NCBI RefSeq assembly: GCF_003730295.1
Contig: NZ_QTSZ01000020.1
Coordinates: forward strand, 1-50,797
Direction: 5' to 3'
DNA length: 50,797 bases
Source: Ornithinibacillus gellani
GTDB taxonomy: Bacteria; Bacillota; Bacilli; Bacillales; Amphibacillaceae
The translations under genes and the position numbers were made by a program. The notes under the pieces are model-generated. The model searched no databases. It saw only the letters and a list, made by a program, of their open reading frames with translations, and was not told where the DNA came from. The stretch's first letter is position 1. Each line of letters starts with the position of its first letter. Of the stretch, positions 9,127 to 17,096 are shown one piece after another.

Positions 9127-9681
9127 TCAGTCTCCTTCATAGACAGGAAATGCTGAAATAATCCTTTCCTGTTCATCCAAATACATTTGAATGGTCACAC
9201 CATCCTTCGAGAGCCCTTGATAAGTGTTCCCTGATAACCACTCACTCGCTTCATATGCTTCGTTAATAGCATCTACAACATCTTGGGAATCCCATTCATC
9301 CGGAAAAAAAGTAGAAAAACCTCGATTAGACTTTTTAGCAACTCCCTCTACTTCAACCTGTGCTTCATAAACCCCTTGTTCATCTGGGTCTGTTTCTGTT
9401 CCATCCAATATTTCTCCTTTTTTCGATGGCAAACGACTATAATGAAAGCCAACCGCTTGGCCTTTACGATTAATTTCCCCTTCTAGGATATGCTCTAAAG
9501 CACCATGCCTAAAATGATCAGTATCTGTTAAATCATCGATATCTGTTACTTCTTGTTGACCAGATTCACCAGCTTGTCCATCGTCTTCACCTAATAAATC
9601 CAAACCATTACAGCCGGCTAAGAATAAAATCATGCAAAAAATAAGCAGGCCTTTTGAAAATATTTTAAACAATTTCTTCAC
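9127..9681 (-). CDS. Lipoprotein with bacterial EndoU nuclease domain
   Basis: The protein (184 residues) begins with a lipoprotein signal and lipobox LAGC (Cys24), then an acidic linker to about residue 55. Residues 57-182 match the bacterial EndoU ribonuclease domain as I know it: HGALEHILEGEINRKGQAVG with His64, GFHYSRL with His80, then GVYEAQVEV, GFSTFFPDEW near 121-130 and DVVDAINEAYE. The two conserved histidines expected at the active site are both present. EndoU domains are usually the C-terminal toxin part of long secreted proteins (CdiA, LXG proteins); here the domain is small and anchored directly to the outer face of the membrane. The next gene may encode its immunity protein. Confidence 0.8.
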   Translation of the reverse strand: MKKLFKIFSKGLLIFCMILFLAGCNGLDLLGEDDGQAGESGQQEVTDIDDLTDTDHFRHGALEHILEGEINRKGQAVGFHYSRLPSKKGEILDGTETDPDEQGVYEAQVEVEGVAKKSNRGFSTFFPDEWDSQDVVDAINEAYEASEWLSGNTYQGLSKDGVTIQMYLDEQERIISAFPVYEGD

Positions 9682-9822
9682 TTCCTTGTCTCTATTTCTA
9701 TAAAAAGTTATTTGTCACTAGCCCATTTCAGTATCAGCTAACGCATATTTCAGCTACAAACGGAAAAACTATTCACAAAAGCTTATGAATGGATTTGTAT
9801 TTCCCTCAAAGAAGGTGATGAC

Positions 9823-10014
9823 ATGGGTATAGCGAATATCGGGATTCCTGGTTTGATTCTAATCATCGTAATCGCCCTAATTGTTTTCGGACCAAAAAAA
9901 CTGCCGGAAATTGGCAGAGCTGCCGGGCAAACATTACATGAATTTAAAAAGTCCACTACAGATCTTATTCAGGATCAAACAGAAGAACCAAAAAAAGAAT
10001 CAGATAAGCAGTAA
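9823..10014 (+). CDS. tatA: TatA-family twin-arginine translocase subunit
   Basis: This 63-residue protein has the full TatA pattern: a short N-terminus with [18 protein letters not shown] (single membrane helix), the hinge [14 protein letters not shown], an amphipathic helix ([12 protein letters not shown]) and a charged polar tail. TatA forms the pore that lets folded twin-arginine proteins cross the membrane with TatC. The start follows GAAGGTGAT. No tatC is adjacent, so the partner must be encoded elsewhere. Confidence 0.93.
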   Translation: MGIANIGIPGLILIIVIALIVFGPKKLPEIGRAAGQTLHEFKKSTTDLIQDQTEEPKKESDKQ

Positions 10015-10016
10015 AC

Positions 10017-10042
10017 GCAAGCTCCATCCACTTGGAGCTTGC
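10017..10042 (+). terminator. Hairpin between tatA and pncB
   Basis: A perfect 9-bp stem, GCAAGCTCC and GGAGCTTGC with an 8-base loop, sits 3 bases after the tatA stop and just before the convergent pncB stop. The following T tract (GGTCTTTATT) is weak; it may serve both genes. Confidence 0.65.
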
Positions 10043-10047
10043 GGTCT

Positions 10048-11502
10048 TTATTCCTCATGGTTCATTTGTTTCACTTTTGTTCGAATTCGATGGATATTTT
10101 CCATTTTGTTATCCCATACTCGTTGACTTAAATCAACGGCATATTCCTCAGGATTTACCGTCCGCTTATATTCTTCCCAAAATAGTTCAAGCTGTGCGGT
10201 CGCATAGTTTTGAATCTCCGTTAAAACTGGCGTATGATACACAAGCTCTCCATCCACAAAAATAGGATGATGCAAATCAATCGCCTTAAAGTCCGTTACA
10301 TATTTACTAATATATGTGTGCACCGGATGGAACATATGCAAACGCTCTTCTTCTTCCGGGTGTTCGTCCGCCATTGCAATATAATCTCCCTCCGCGCGAT
10401 TGGTGCAATTCTGAATGATGCGATACAGTCTTTTCATACCTGGTGTCGTCACCTTTTCCGGATTACCGGAAATTTTAATTGTATCACGCATCTGGCCTTG
10501 TTCGTCTTCAATCGAAACGAGTTTATATACTGCACCAAGCGCTGGTTGATCATAGGCCGTAATCAGCTTGGTCCCAACACCCCATACATCAATTTTGGCG
10601 CCCTGTGCCTGTAAACTGGAAATGGTGTTCTCATCTAAATCACTAGAGGCGTAAATTTTTGCTTCCGGAAAACCAGCTTCATCGAGCATCTTTCTAGCTT
10701 GCTTTGATAAATACGCCATATCACCACTATCCAAACGAATCCCTTTAAAGTTAATACGATCACCAAATTCCTTTGCTACCCGAATTGCATGGGGTACACC
10801 GGAATTTAAAGTATCATATGTATCCACGAGGAATACACAATCTTGATGGCGTTCTGCATACTTGTAAAATGCTGTATATTCATCTTGATATGCCTGAATC
10901 ATAGAGTGCGCGTGAGTACCAGCCACAGGAATACCAAATAATTTCCCTGCCCGGACATTACTTGAAGCTTGAAAGCCGCCAATAAACGCTGCCCTTGTAC
11001 CCCAAATTGCTGCATCCATCTCTTGTGCCCTTCTTGTACCAAATTCCATAAGCGTTTGGTCACCAACAATATGCTTCATTCTTGCAGCTTTTGTCGCGAT
11101 AAGCGTCTGGTAATTCACCATGTTAAGCAGTGCTGTTTCAATCAATTGTGCTTCTGCCAATGATGCTTCTACTCGAATCAAAGGCTCATTATGAAACACA
11201 ATTTCACCTTCCTGAACGGCATATACATCTCCCCGAAAACGCAGGTTCTTTAAATAATTTAAAAAGTCCTCCCGATAGCCAAGCTCGCGAAGATATGCTA
11301 AATCAGATTTAGAAAAACGAAAGCTTCGCAAATAATTTATAACCTTTTCTAACCCTGCAAAGACCGCAAAACCATTTCCAAAAGGAAGCTTACGAAAATA
11401 TAATTCAAAAACTGCCTTTCGTTCATGCATCGCATCTGCCCAATACGTCTCCGCCATATTTATTTGATATAAATCGGTATGTAATGCGAGACTGTCATCC
11501 AC
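10048..11502 (-). CDS. pncB: Nicotinate phosphoribosyltransferase
   Basis: Converts nicotinate and PRPP (with ATP) into nicotinate mononucleotide in the NAD salvage pathway. The sequence matches the Bacillus PncB/YueK type throughout: DDSLALHTDLYQINMAETYW at the N-terminus, YFRKLPFGNGFAVFAGLEK, EFGTRRAQ near 160, GTHAHSMIQAY near 210, and KGIRLDSGDMAYLS near 270. A GTG at this start is preceded by GGAGGAG at good spacing and gives 484 residues beginning one residue before DDSL. An upstream ATG at 11541 would add 13 residues but has no visible binding site. It is a single-gene unit. Confidence 0.93.
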   Translation of the reverse strand: MDDSLALHTDLYQINMAETYWADAMHERKAVFELYFRKLPFGNGFAVFAGLEKVINYLRSFRFSKSDLAYLRELGYREDFLNYLKNLRFRGDVYAVQEGEIVFHNEPLIRVEASLAEAQLIETALLNMVNYQTLIATKAARMKHIVGDQTLMEFGTRRAQEMDAAIWGTRAAFIGGFQASSNVRAGKLFGIPVAGTHAHSMIQAYQDEYTAFYKYAERHQDCVFLVDTYDTLNSGVPHAIRVAKEFGDRINFKGIRLDSGDMAYLSKQARKMLDEAGFPEAKIYASSDLDENTISSLQAQGAKIDVWGVGTKLITAYDQPALGAVYKLVSIEDEQGQMRDTIKISGNPEKVTTPGMKRLYRIIQNCTNRAEGDYIAMADEHPEEEERLHMFHPVHTYISKYVTDFKAIDLHHPIFVDGELVYHTPVLTEIQNYATAQLELFWEEYKRTVNPEEYAVDLSQRVWDNKMENIHRIRTKVKQMNHEE

Positions 11503-11660
11503 TACCTTCAGCTCCTCCAACCATTTCTTGTTAAATGGCATCCATCATACAAAAATAAAACTACACCATTCAACACGTACTTGATTATATATTACAACCA
11601 TTTTCTCATGTTTACCCGCTTTTCGACAAGAAATATTATAAATCCCCATTCCGGATAATT

Positions 11661-11817
11661 AGAGTGAGACTTCAATCAGTGGGGTTTTTCGCTCTTCACC
11701 ACGGATTGTTAGTTGAACCAATCAGGCCTTTACTGGCTGTTGATTCCCCACTTACAATTCCTCTTATCAACAAAAAATGCTTGATGTGGGGGGCTTACAG
11801 CCAGTTAATCTGTGAAA
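11661..11817 (+). repeat. Dispersed intergenic repeat, copy A (full length)
   Basis: A near-complete copy of a roughly 155-bp repeat found eight times in this window. It opens with GTGAGACTTCAATCAG, has a first hairpin region around a C/G-rich pair, the core TTAGTTGAACCAATCAGG, then a long second hairpin closed by ACTGGCTGT and ACAGCCAGT, and ends with CAGTTAATCTGTG. It lies in the pncB upstream region, with no coding potential. Confidence 0.85.
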
Positions 11818-11823
11818 AATATA

Positions 11824-11863
11824 ATAAAAAAACCAGCCGGGATTTGTAACACCCCAGCCGGTT
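11824..11863 (-). terminator. Intrinsic terminator after the 60-residue gene
   Basis: The minus strand reads AACCGGCTGGG, loop, CCCGGCTGGTT, an 11-bp stem that needs two G-U pairs (these would be mismatches on the other strand), followed by seven T. This fixes its direction and supports transcription of the small gene upstream. Confidence 0.75.
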
Positions 11864-11874
11864 GCGCCACCCAA

Positions 11875-12057
11875 TTAACGGTGATTACGCTTGTCATTTT
11901 CTCGATTACGTCTTTGTTCGTCATCACGCAAATGGTTGCCATCCAAAAATTCATTCTCATTGGCAAATTCTACGTTATTGACTTCTTGATTTCTGTTTTG
12001 ATTGTTACGATTATTTTTACGATCACGGCGGTCGTGTCTATTATCATTCGAAGTCAT
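11875..12057 (-). CDS. Small Asn/Arg/Asp-rich hydrophilic protein, function unknown
   Basis: This 60-residue protein consists largely of Asn, Arg, Asp and Glu (for example RHDRRDRKNNRNNQNRN), with one less charged stretch, VNNVEFANENEFLDG, and no hydrophobic segment. I recognise no family. The composition recalls small spore-associated or disordered proteins of Bacillaceae, but that is only inference. The chosen ATG is preceded by GGAGGG at 6 bases; another ATG two codons upstream touches the binding site. A directional terminator follows the stop codon, so it is likely a real single-gene unit. Confidence 0.65.
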   Translation of the reverse strand: MTSNDNRHDRRDRKNNRNNQNRNQEVNNVEFANENEFLDGNHLRDDEQRRNRENDKRNHR

Positions 12058-12213
12058 GCTCATCCCTCCTTCATCCAATTCTAAGGCAAAAAACCTTTGG
12101 AACAGCGACGGCATGATTGCAGTCTTTATCCTACTAGCCTCAACCGTTATTTTGTCCCATTTTCAAAAAATAAACCTTCCAAATAAAAAGTCAAAACTGG
12201 CTATTTTGTGTAC

Positions 12214-12254
12214 AAAAAATCGAGTAGTTGGAGATATCTCCTCACTACTCGATT
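12214..12254 (-). terminator. Intrinsic terminator after the 50-residue membrane protein
   Basis: On the minus strand AATCGAGTAGT pairs perfectly with ACTACTCGATT (11 bp) and is followed by a T6 run. It is placed 25 bases past the stop of the small gene on the same strand. Confidence 0.75.
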
Positions 12255-12278
12255 ATTGAAATGATTCATCCATGTTTT

Positions 12279-12431
12279 TCATTTTAACATCCAGATGAAG
12301 TTCATTTGCTCTGTAACGATTCTGAGATACATAATTAACTCTTTCATCTGCGTACCGATATATACAATTGCAAACGTTAAAGCAATACCTATAACTAAGA
12401 TGGATATGATTAATAACGTGTTTCCGTTCAT
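12279..12431 (-). CDS. Small single-pass membrane protein, 50 residues
   Basis: The frame encodes MNGNTLLIISILVIGIALTF and onward: a short polar start, one strong transmembrane helix (about residues 5-27), then an amphipathic tail rich in Met and Leu ending in NFIWMLK. A GGAAG binding site lies 7 bases before the ATG, and a perfect terminator on the same strand follows. I do not recognise a family. Support comes from the helix, the binding site and the terminator. A longer frame over the same bases (12253-12495) has no such features. Confidence 0.55.
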   Translation of the reverse strand: MNGNTLLIISILVIGIALTFAIVYIGTQMKELIMYLRIVTEQMNFIWMLK

Positions 12432-12640
12432 GTTTTCTTCCTACATTCGATTCATTTTTATTGTTAAATGTTAATGCAATATATGTAAATCCCATTCAAC
12501 CAATCGACCCATAAAATCATTGATATGAACGATGATAACGCCATCATAATTATACCTTGTGGCGCAAAATACGTCTATTCAATTTTTAAGAATACGTAAA
12601 GTTTTACTATACGCTCTACAATGCCAATTCAGATCACATA

Positions 12641-12763
12641 AACCCCACAGATTGTTAGTTGAACAAATCAGGTCTTTACTGGCTGTGGATCACACACATA
12701 CAATTCTTGTTATCAACAAAAATGCTTGATGTGGAAGGCTTACAACCAGTTAATCTGTGATTA
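12641..12763 (+). repeat. Dispersed intergenic repeat, copy B (5' truncated)
   Basis: This copy lacks the first part of the element and begins at AACCCCACAGATTGTTAG. It keeps the core, the TTGTTATCAACAA palindrome and the end CCAGTTAATCTGTG, with several substitutions (for example ACAACCAGT for ACAGCCAGT). It occupies the gap between the 50-residue gene and the hemerythrin-like gene; I see no gene in that gap. Confidence 0.8.
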
Positions 12764-12843
12764 ATTGGAAAACTGCCTGTTCCATTGTGTGATAACATAT
12801 AGATAATAAAGCCTATTCCTATTTCAGACAAGGAGCTGAGGAA

Positions 12844-13299
12844 TTGAATAAAAAGCGCAAAGGAATTCCACGACATGAATCATTGAAACCACTTTCCAGA
12901 CATCATATGATTGCTTTACATCTTGCATTAAAGCTAAAACGGGCAGGTACGGCGGAAAGCCGTTTAACAGAGGAAGAAATATGGCAGGAGCTGAAGGAAT
13001 TTTGGGAGCCGAGTGGACAAGAACACTTTAGAGAAGAAGAAGAAATTTTATTAACAGCTTTTGCACAATACGCTGAAATTCGACGTCCGGAAATAATTGA
13101 CATGCTGCTGGAGCATATACAAATCCGGGCAAAAATTGCTACATTACTTCATGCTCAAGACATAGATATTCATATTATGCATGAATTAGGAAAATTGCTT
13201 GAAGCCCATGTTCGCAAAGAGGAACGTATTATTTTTCCGTTAATCGAAAAGACATTACCAGAGGAAAAACTAATCGAACTTGCACCATATTTAGAATAA
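12844..13299 (+). CDS. Hemerythrin-like (HHE) domain protein
   Basis: The 151-residue all-helical protein shows the cation-binding pattern of the hemerythrin HHE family: LSRHHMIALHLALKLKRAG near residue 20, EHFREEEEILL near 60, LLEHIQIRAKI near 88 and LEAHVRKEERIIFPLIE near 118-135. Such proteins bind a di-iron centre and are linked with oxygen, NO or redox sensing; the exact role here is unknown. The start is TTG, chosen because AAGGAG lies just upstream and no ATG fits. It appears to be a single-gene unit. Confidence 0.85.
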   Translation: MNKKRKGIPRHESLKPLSRHHMIALHLALKLKRAGTAESRLTEEEIWQELKEFWEPSGQEHFREEEEILLTAFAQYAEIRRPEIIDMLLEHIQIRAKIATLLHAQDIDIHIMHELGKLLEAHVRKEERIIFPLIEKTLPEEKLIELAPYLE

Positions 13300-13386
13300 G
13301 TAATTCTCTACTTAAACTTCATCCGTTCTTCTCCTATTATATGATATGCTGGGGGCAATCTTCGTCATACGAAAAGGGGTTTACAC

Positions 13387-13956
13387 ATGGATCACAATAT
13401 TATCGATATCGTACAATCACAAGTTATTGCAGCTGTAAAAAACAAAAAAGATTTGGACGCAGCTATTCAATCCAATGCTAATATCGTCTTTGTTTTAACT
13501 GGAAACATTACGACGACGAAACATTATATTGATCGTTTAAAGCAGGCAGGAAAGCAAACTTTTGTCCACTTTGATTTCATTGATGGACTTGCAAATTCAA
13601 AGGGAGCCATCCAATATATAGCCGAGGTATGGAAGCCGGTCGGTATCATTACAACAAAAAGCAATTTAATTAAATACGCAAAAGAGGAAGGCTTAATGAC
13701 AATTCAAAGGCTCTTTCTTATCGATCGAAATGCGCTAAATAAAGGTGTCGATATTGCACATCATTGCCGACCAGATGCCATTGAAGCTTTACCAGGACTA
13801 ATGCCTACTATTATCGACGAAATGACTAGAATGACGAAATTACCCATCATTGCTGGTGGACTCATTGGATCTAAACAAGACATTTTAAATGGTCTGGAGG
13901 CAGGCGCACTTGCTGTCTCTTCAGGTGACCCGAAGCTTTGGAATTTGGATTTATAA
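13387..13956 (+). CDS. glpP: Glycerol-3-phosphate-responsive antiterminator GlpP
   Basis: GlpP binds glycerol-3-phosphate and then the leader mRNAs of glycerol genes (glpFK, glpD and glpTQ in B. subtilis), preventing early termination. The 189-residue product has the normal length and family features: VIAAVKNKKDLDAAIQS, FVLTGNI, FVHFDFIDGLANSKGAI near 57-75, TTKSNLIKYAKEEGLMTIQR, and the C-terminal barrel motif PIIAGGLIGSKQDIL. The start follows AAAAGGGG. Unusually, no glpF, glpK or glpD is adjacent. The nearest plausible target is the Ugp-like operon, whose leader contains a terminator structure. Confidence 0.95.
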   Translation: MDHNIIDIVQSQVIAAVKNKKDLDAAIQSNANIVFVLTGNITTTKHYIDRLKQAGKQTFVHFDFIDGLANSKGAIQYIAEVWKPVGIITTKSNLIKYAKEEGLMTIQRLFLIDRNALNKGVDIAHHCRPDAIEALPGLMPTIIDEMTRMTKLPIIAGGLIGSKQDILNGLEAGALAVSSGDPKLWNLDL

Positions 13957-13966
13957 TATTTCAGGT

Positions 13967-13992
13967 ATCCCCATCCAACATGGCATGGGGAT
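13967..13992. terminator. Hairpin between convergent glpP and MgtC-like genes
   Basis: A perfect 8-bp repeat, ATCCCCAT and ATGGGGAT, with a 10-base loop lies between the two stop codons. There is no clear T run on either side, so termination is plausible but unproven. Confidence 0.35.
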
Positions 13993-14513
13993 TAATCTTC
14001 TTCCCGCTGTTCACGCTTTCTATCCCGCTGTCTCCTATTGAAAAACAAGCCAATACCTGGATCCACCTCATGTGCTTCGAAATAATTTCCCAATCTCGTA
14101 ATAATAAATGTAATAAAAGTAGCAAAAATAACGATACCATAAAAGCCAGCACCAATTCCGATCCCAATGCCGCCGACAAAGAAAATCATTGCTGCCGAAG
14201 TTAGTCCTTTTACCTGTAAACCATCTTTTAAAATAACGCCCGCCCCAAGAAATCCCAAACCCGATACAATTTGTGCTGCTAAACGCATCGGGTCCATCAT
14301 TTTCCCACTATTCGGTTCACTAAACAATGCTGCACTTTGAATGGATACGATTGTAATTAACGTACACGCAACTGCAACATATGTATACGTTTTTAAACCC
14401 GCAGGCTTATTTTTAGATGTGCGATCCCAGCCAATTAAAAATCCGAGCATGGCACTTATTAGGACCTTAACATACATTTCATATTGGTAAAATAGCTCCG
14501 AAACATAAGCCAT
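13992..14513 (-). CDS. MgtC/SapB-family membrane protein
   Basis: The 173-residue protein carries the MgtC/SapB signature: about five transmembrane helices with KVLISAMLGFLIGWDRTSKNKPAGLKT near residue 15-42, then RLAAQIVSGLGFLGAGVILK near 82 and GLTSAAMIFFVGGIGIGIGAG near 107. After the last helix a short charged tail (RRQRDRKREQREED) replaces the large cytoplasmic domain of MgtC proper. Members influence magnesium adaptation or the membrane ATPase; the role in this organism is unknown. The start follows GGGGGG. Confidence 0.9.
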   Translation of the reverse strand: MAYVSELFYQYEMYVKVLISAMLGFLIGWDRTSKNKPAGLKTYTYVAVACTLITIVSIQSAALFSEPNSGKMMDPMRLAAQIVSGLGFLGAGVILKDGLQVKGLTSAAMIFFVGGIGIGIGAGFYGIVIFATFITFIITRLGNYFEAHEVDPGIGLFFNRRQRDRKREQREED

Positions 14514-14568
14514 CCAATCCCCCCAATCTTTATATGTATGTTTTATTTTTAAAAATAGACCAGTCCAT

Positions 14569-14604
14569 AAGAACTTGCTTTTTCATGTGAAAAGGCAAGC
14601 TCTT
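14569..14604 (-). terminator. Long hairpin after the HAD phosphatase gene
   Basis: Arms of 16 bases (minus strand AAGAGCTTGCCTTTTC and GAAAAAGCAAGTTCTT) pair with a four-base loop and few wobble positions. The T tract after it is short, but the position just beyond the HAD gene stop fits a terminator. Confidence 0.6.
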
Positions 14605-14614
14605 ATTATCTTCC

Positions 14615-15403
14615 CTATTTCTTCATGTCATGGTTAAGAATATCTGCTACCGATTCCAATACATAATCCGGTTCCCATGGCGCTGATACAATACCTGTTG
14701 CAGTTGTAATGCCTGTTAAAACAACCGCTGTTTTCATTCCTGCTTCAACGCCCATTCGAATATCTGTTTCCAGTCGATCTCCAATCATTAAGCATTCTTC
14801 TGGTAGCAGTTGAATGACATCCATTGCTGCTTCCACAGTCAGTACGGAAGGTTTTCCTATCTGAATATCAATTGGTTTCCCCGTAACTCCTTCCAGTGCA
14901 CCAATCATCCCAGCACAATCAGGTACATCTCCATCTTCCAAAGGACAGGTTCTATCCGGATTGGTTGCAATCGTTACGGCACCATGCTTCACAGCCTGAT
15001 AAGCAAAATTCAAGTGATCATAATGAAAATCACGGTCCCATGAAAGTATCACAATATCCGTATGCTCAGGCTTCTCTGCGATTTGAAAACCCGCTGCGGT
15101 CAATTCGTCTTTAATAATCGGCTCACCAATGATGTACAACACACTGTTTGGATGATATTTTCGTAAGTAATTTATTAACGTAACAGTTGGGTTTAAAATT
15201 TGTTCCAAAGATACATTCATTTGAAATCCTTGTAATTTTTTTACATACTTCTCTCTTGATTCAATTGTTTTGTTCGTCAAGAATAGTATCTTTTTATCGT
15301 TTTCCTGCAAATAATCGATAACCTGATTCGCATCCTTAATCATTTCATTGCCCAAATATACGGTTCCATCCAAGTCAAATATAAATCCTTTTATCGTGTC
15401 CAT
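14615..15403 (-). CDS. HAD-IIA sugar/glycerol-phosphate phosphatase (NagD/AraL type)
   Basis: The 262-residue protein has all HAD motifs: GFIFDLDGTVYLGN (nucleophile Asp) at the start, FLTNKTIESREKY (motif II), IGKPSVLTVEAA (motif III) and ECLMIGDRLETDIRMG (motif IV), with the C2a cap of the NagD/AraL group. Such enzymes remove phosphate from sugar phosphates or glycerol phosphate. I start it at the ATG behind GGAGG; the longer frame begins inside that site. It is the last gene of the Ugp-like set but lies beyond a strong terminator hairpin, so it is probably expressed at a reduced level by read-through. Confidence 0.88.
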   Translation of the reverse strand: MDTIKGFIFDLDGTVYLGNEMIKDANQVIDYLQENDKKILFLTNKTIESREKYVKKLQGFQMNVSLEQILNPTVTLINYLRKYHPNSVLYIIGEPIIKDELTAAGFQIAEKPEHTDIVILSWDRDFHYDHLNFAYQAVKHGAVTIATNPDRTCPLEDGDVPDCAGMIGALEGVTGKPIDIQIGKPSVLTVEAAMDVIQLLPEECLMIGDRLETDIRMGVEAGMKTAVVLTGITTATGIVSAPWEPDYVLESVADILNHDMKK

Positions 15404-15420
15404 ATTTTCCTCCATTACAT

Positions 15421-15482
15421 TAAAAATCCCTCGAACAATTGCATGCCAAACAAAAGCTGACCATGCAACATGTCCAAGGGAT
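15421..15482 (-). terminator. Strong terminator inside the Ugp-like operon
   Basis: On the minus strand ATCCCTTGGACA pairs with TGTTCGAGGGAT (12 bp with G-U pairs), then the inner arms TTGCATG and CATGCAA add 7 bp, and T5 follows. It lies 31 bases after the MBL gene stop and 18 bases before the HAD start, leaving no room for a separate promoter downstream of it. Confidence 0.75.
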
Positions 15483-15513
15483 CTCCTATTCTCTGTCCTT
15501 GTTCTGTATTCAA

Positions 15514-16257
15514 TTAGAGTTCAATCCTTAACATATCCTCTGCTATGATAATTTTTTCCCGCTCTTTCATGCGATTCCGTACTGCTTCATAATCTTCTCC
15601 ATCACTAAGGTGAACCAGGACTACCTCTCGAATTAAATCAAGCGAATAACAATTGACAACCTCCAACATACTCGTATGATTAACAGACTTTTCCGTAGCC
15701 GATGTTGCTTCATGAATTAATATATCGATACTTGGATAGGCTTTGATAAACGGATTATATTCTGTGTCACAGGAATAAACAATACATTTATGCTGAAAGG
15801 TAATTTCCAAGCCAATGGTTGGTACAGAATGGATTGCAGGGAAGGAAGAAAAAATCATATCTCCCACTGAGAACAATAATCGCTTCTCTTCTCCTTTGAA
15901 TAGCTGAATATCTATCTCAAATTGAATTCCCCAGTCAGCTATTTCCATCGCTTGCATCCAAGTATCCAATCTTTTACTATTTCTTTCATCACAATAAATC
16001 CGCAACGCTTTTGTTCGACCCTCTAACCACATTCCCCATAACAAGGACGGTAATCCATATATATGGTCGATATGGAAATGCGTGATGATAACTACATCCA
16101 AGTCCCCCAATTCCACACCAATTTGTTTCAGTCGTTTGCATGGATTACCACTGACATCTACGAGCACATGTCCAACATCATTCGAAAAACAAATAGATGT
16201 ATTGTCTCTAACTGCTCCTGGAAACGCACTTCCTGTTCCTAAAAAATGAATTTGCAT
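15514..16257 (-). CDS. Metallo-beta-lactamase-fold hydrolase (RNase Z/PhnP-like)
   Basis: The 247-residue protein opens with the RNase Z-like start MQIHFLGTGSAFPGAVRDNT and carries the metal site THFHIDHIYGLPSLLWG (HxHxDH) near residue 60, a later FPAIHSVPTIGLEI, YSCDTEYNPF (metal Asp) and VLVHLSDGED near the end. This group includes tRNase Z and phosphodiesterases such as PhnP. Its place 11 bases after the second permease gene suggests an enzyme that opens an imported phosphodiester, in the position where other Ugp operons carry glycerophosphodiesterase. That role is inference. Confidence 0.82.
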   Translation of the reverse strand: MQIHFLGTGSAFPGAVRDNTSICFSNDVGHVLVDVSGNPCKRLKQIGVELGDLDVVIITHFHIDHIYGLPSLLWGMWLEGRTKALRIYCDERNSKRLDTWMQAMEIADWGIQFEIDIQLFKGEEKRLLFSVGDMIFSSFPAIHSVPTIGLEITFQHKCIVYSCDTEYNPFIKAYPSIDILIHEATSATEKSVNHTSMLEVVNCYSLDLIREVVLVHLSDGEDYEAVRNRMKEREKIIIAEDMLRIEL

Positions 16258-16268
16258 GCTATCACCGC

Positions 16269-17081
16269 CTACTTAATTCCAGAATGCATAAAGCTTGAAA
16301 CGAATTGTTTTTGAAAAATAAAGAATGCAATCAATAATGGCAGGATGACCATTACTGTTCCAGCAGTGACAATCCCCCATTGTGCTCCCGTTTCAAAGGA
16401 TTGGGCGAACAAAGCCAAGCCAACTGTCAATGGACGATTTTCTACTGAATTCGTTATAATTAATGGCCACATAAAGTTACTCCAGTGCGTACTAATAGAA
16501 ACCAGTCCAAAAGCGATATACGTTGGTTTGGCGGCAGGAATGTACACATGCCAAATCGTCTGCCACCATTTACTGCCATCCATCTTTGATGCTTCATCGA
16601 GCTCATATGGAACTTGTTTAAATGTTTGCCGAAGCAAAAACACCCCAAAGGCGGAAGCCCAATATGGAAGCATCACTGCCAGCTTCGTATCCACTAAGCC
16701 CAGTTGACTCATGACCTGATAATTTGGAAATAGTAGAATTTCCGGTTGTATCATCAGCTGCAGTAGGAATAAAATAAATAAAAGATTTTTCCCTGTGAAT
16801 TCCAATCTTGCAAACGCATAAGCACCAAGTGTGATCGTAATTAATTGTACAATCAAAATTCCAAACACAATAATAAATGTATTCATGTAATAGGTAAGAA
16901 ATGGTGCGGCATTCCATGCTGCGATATAATTTTTAAAGGTTGGATGAAAGGTCCATAATGGAAACGTATTGCCGATGACTTCATTATTTGGGGATAATGA
17001 AGTAACAATGACCCAGATCAATGGAATGACAAATACGATGCCAAGCAAAATGATAATTATTAAGTTAATCAGTTTATTCAT
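16269..17081 (-). CDS. ABC importer permease, UgpE-like
   Basis: This 270-residue permease of the MalG/UgpE branch has six transmembrane helices and the family loop that docks the ATPase (EASKMDGSKWWQTIWHVYIP near residue 180). The N-terminal text IPLIWVIVTSLSPNNEVIG is typical. It follows the other permease by 15 bases with GGGAGGAG before the ATG. No ATPase gene is present in the operon, so a shared MsmX/MsmK-type ATPase from elsewhere probably powers it. Confidence 0.9.
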   Translation of the reverse strand: MNKLINLIIIILLGIVFVIPLIWVIVTSLSPNNEVIGNTFPLWTFHPTFKNYIAAWNAAPFLTYYMNTFIIVFGILIVQLITITLGAYAFARLEFTGKNLLFILFLLQLMIQPEILLFPNYQVMSQLGLVDTKLAVMLPYWASAFGVFLLRQTFKQVPYELDEASKMDGSKWWQTIWHVYIPAAKPTYIAFGLVSISTHWSNFMWPLIITNSVENRPLTVGLALFAQSFETGAQWGIVTAGTVMVILPLLIAFFIFQKQFVSSFMHSGIK

Positions 17082-17096
17082 TGCTATCTCCTCCCA

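Noticed and set aside
11661-11817. Repeat family as a classical MITE
   Set aside because: The two ends are not inverted repeats of each other and no related transposase is in the window; a structured repeat of another kind is more likely.
12253-12495. An 80-codon minus-strand frame
   Set aside because: No binding site and unusual composition (many Asn, Tyr, Cys, His); another frame over the same bases encodes the 50-residue membrane protein with a good binding site and terminator.
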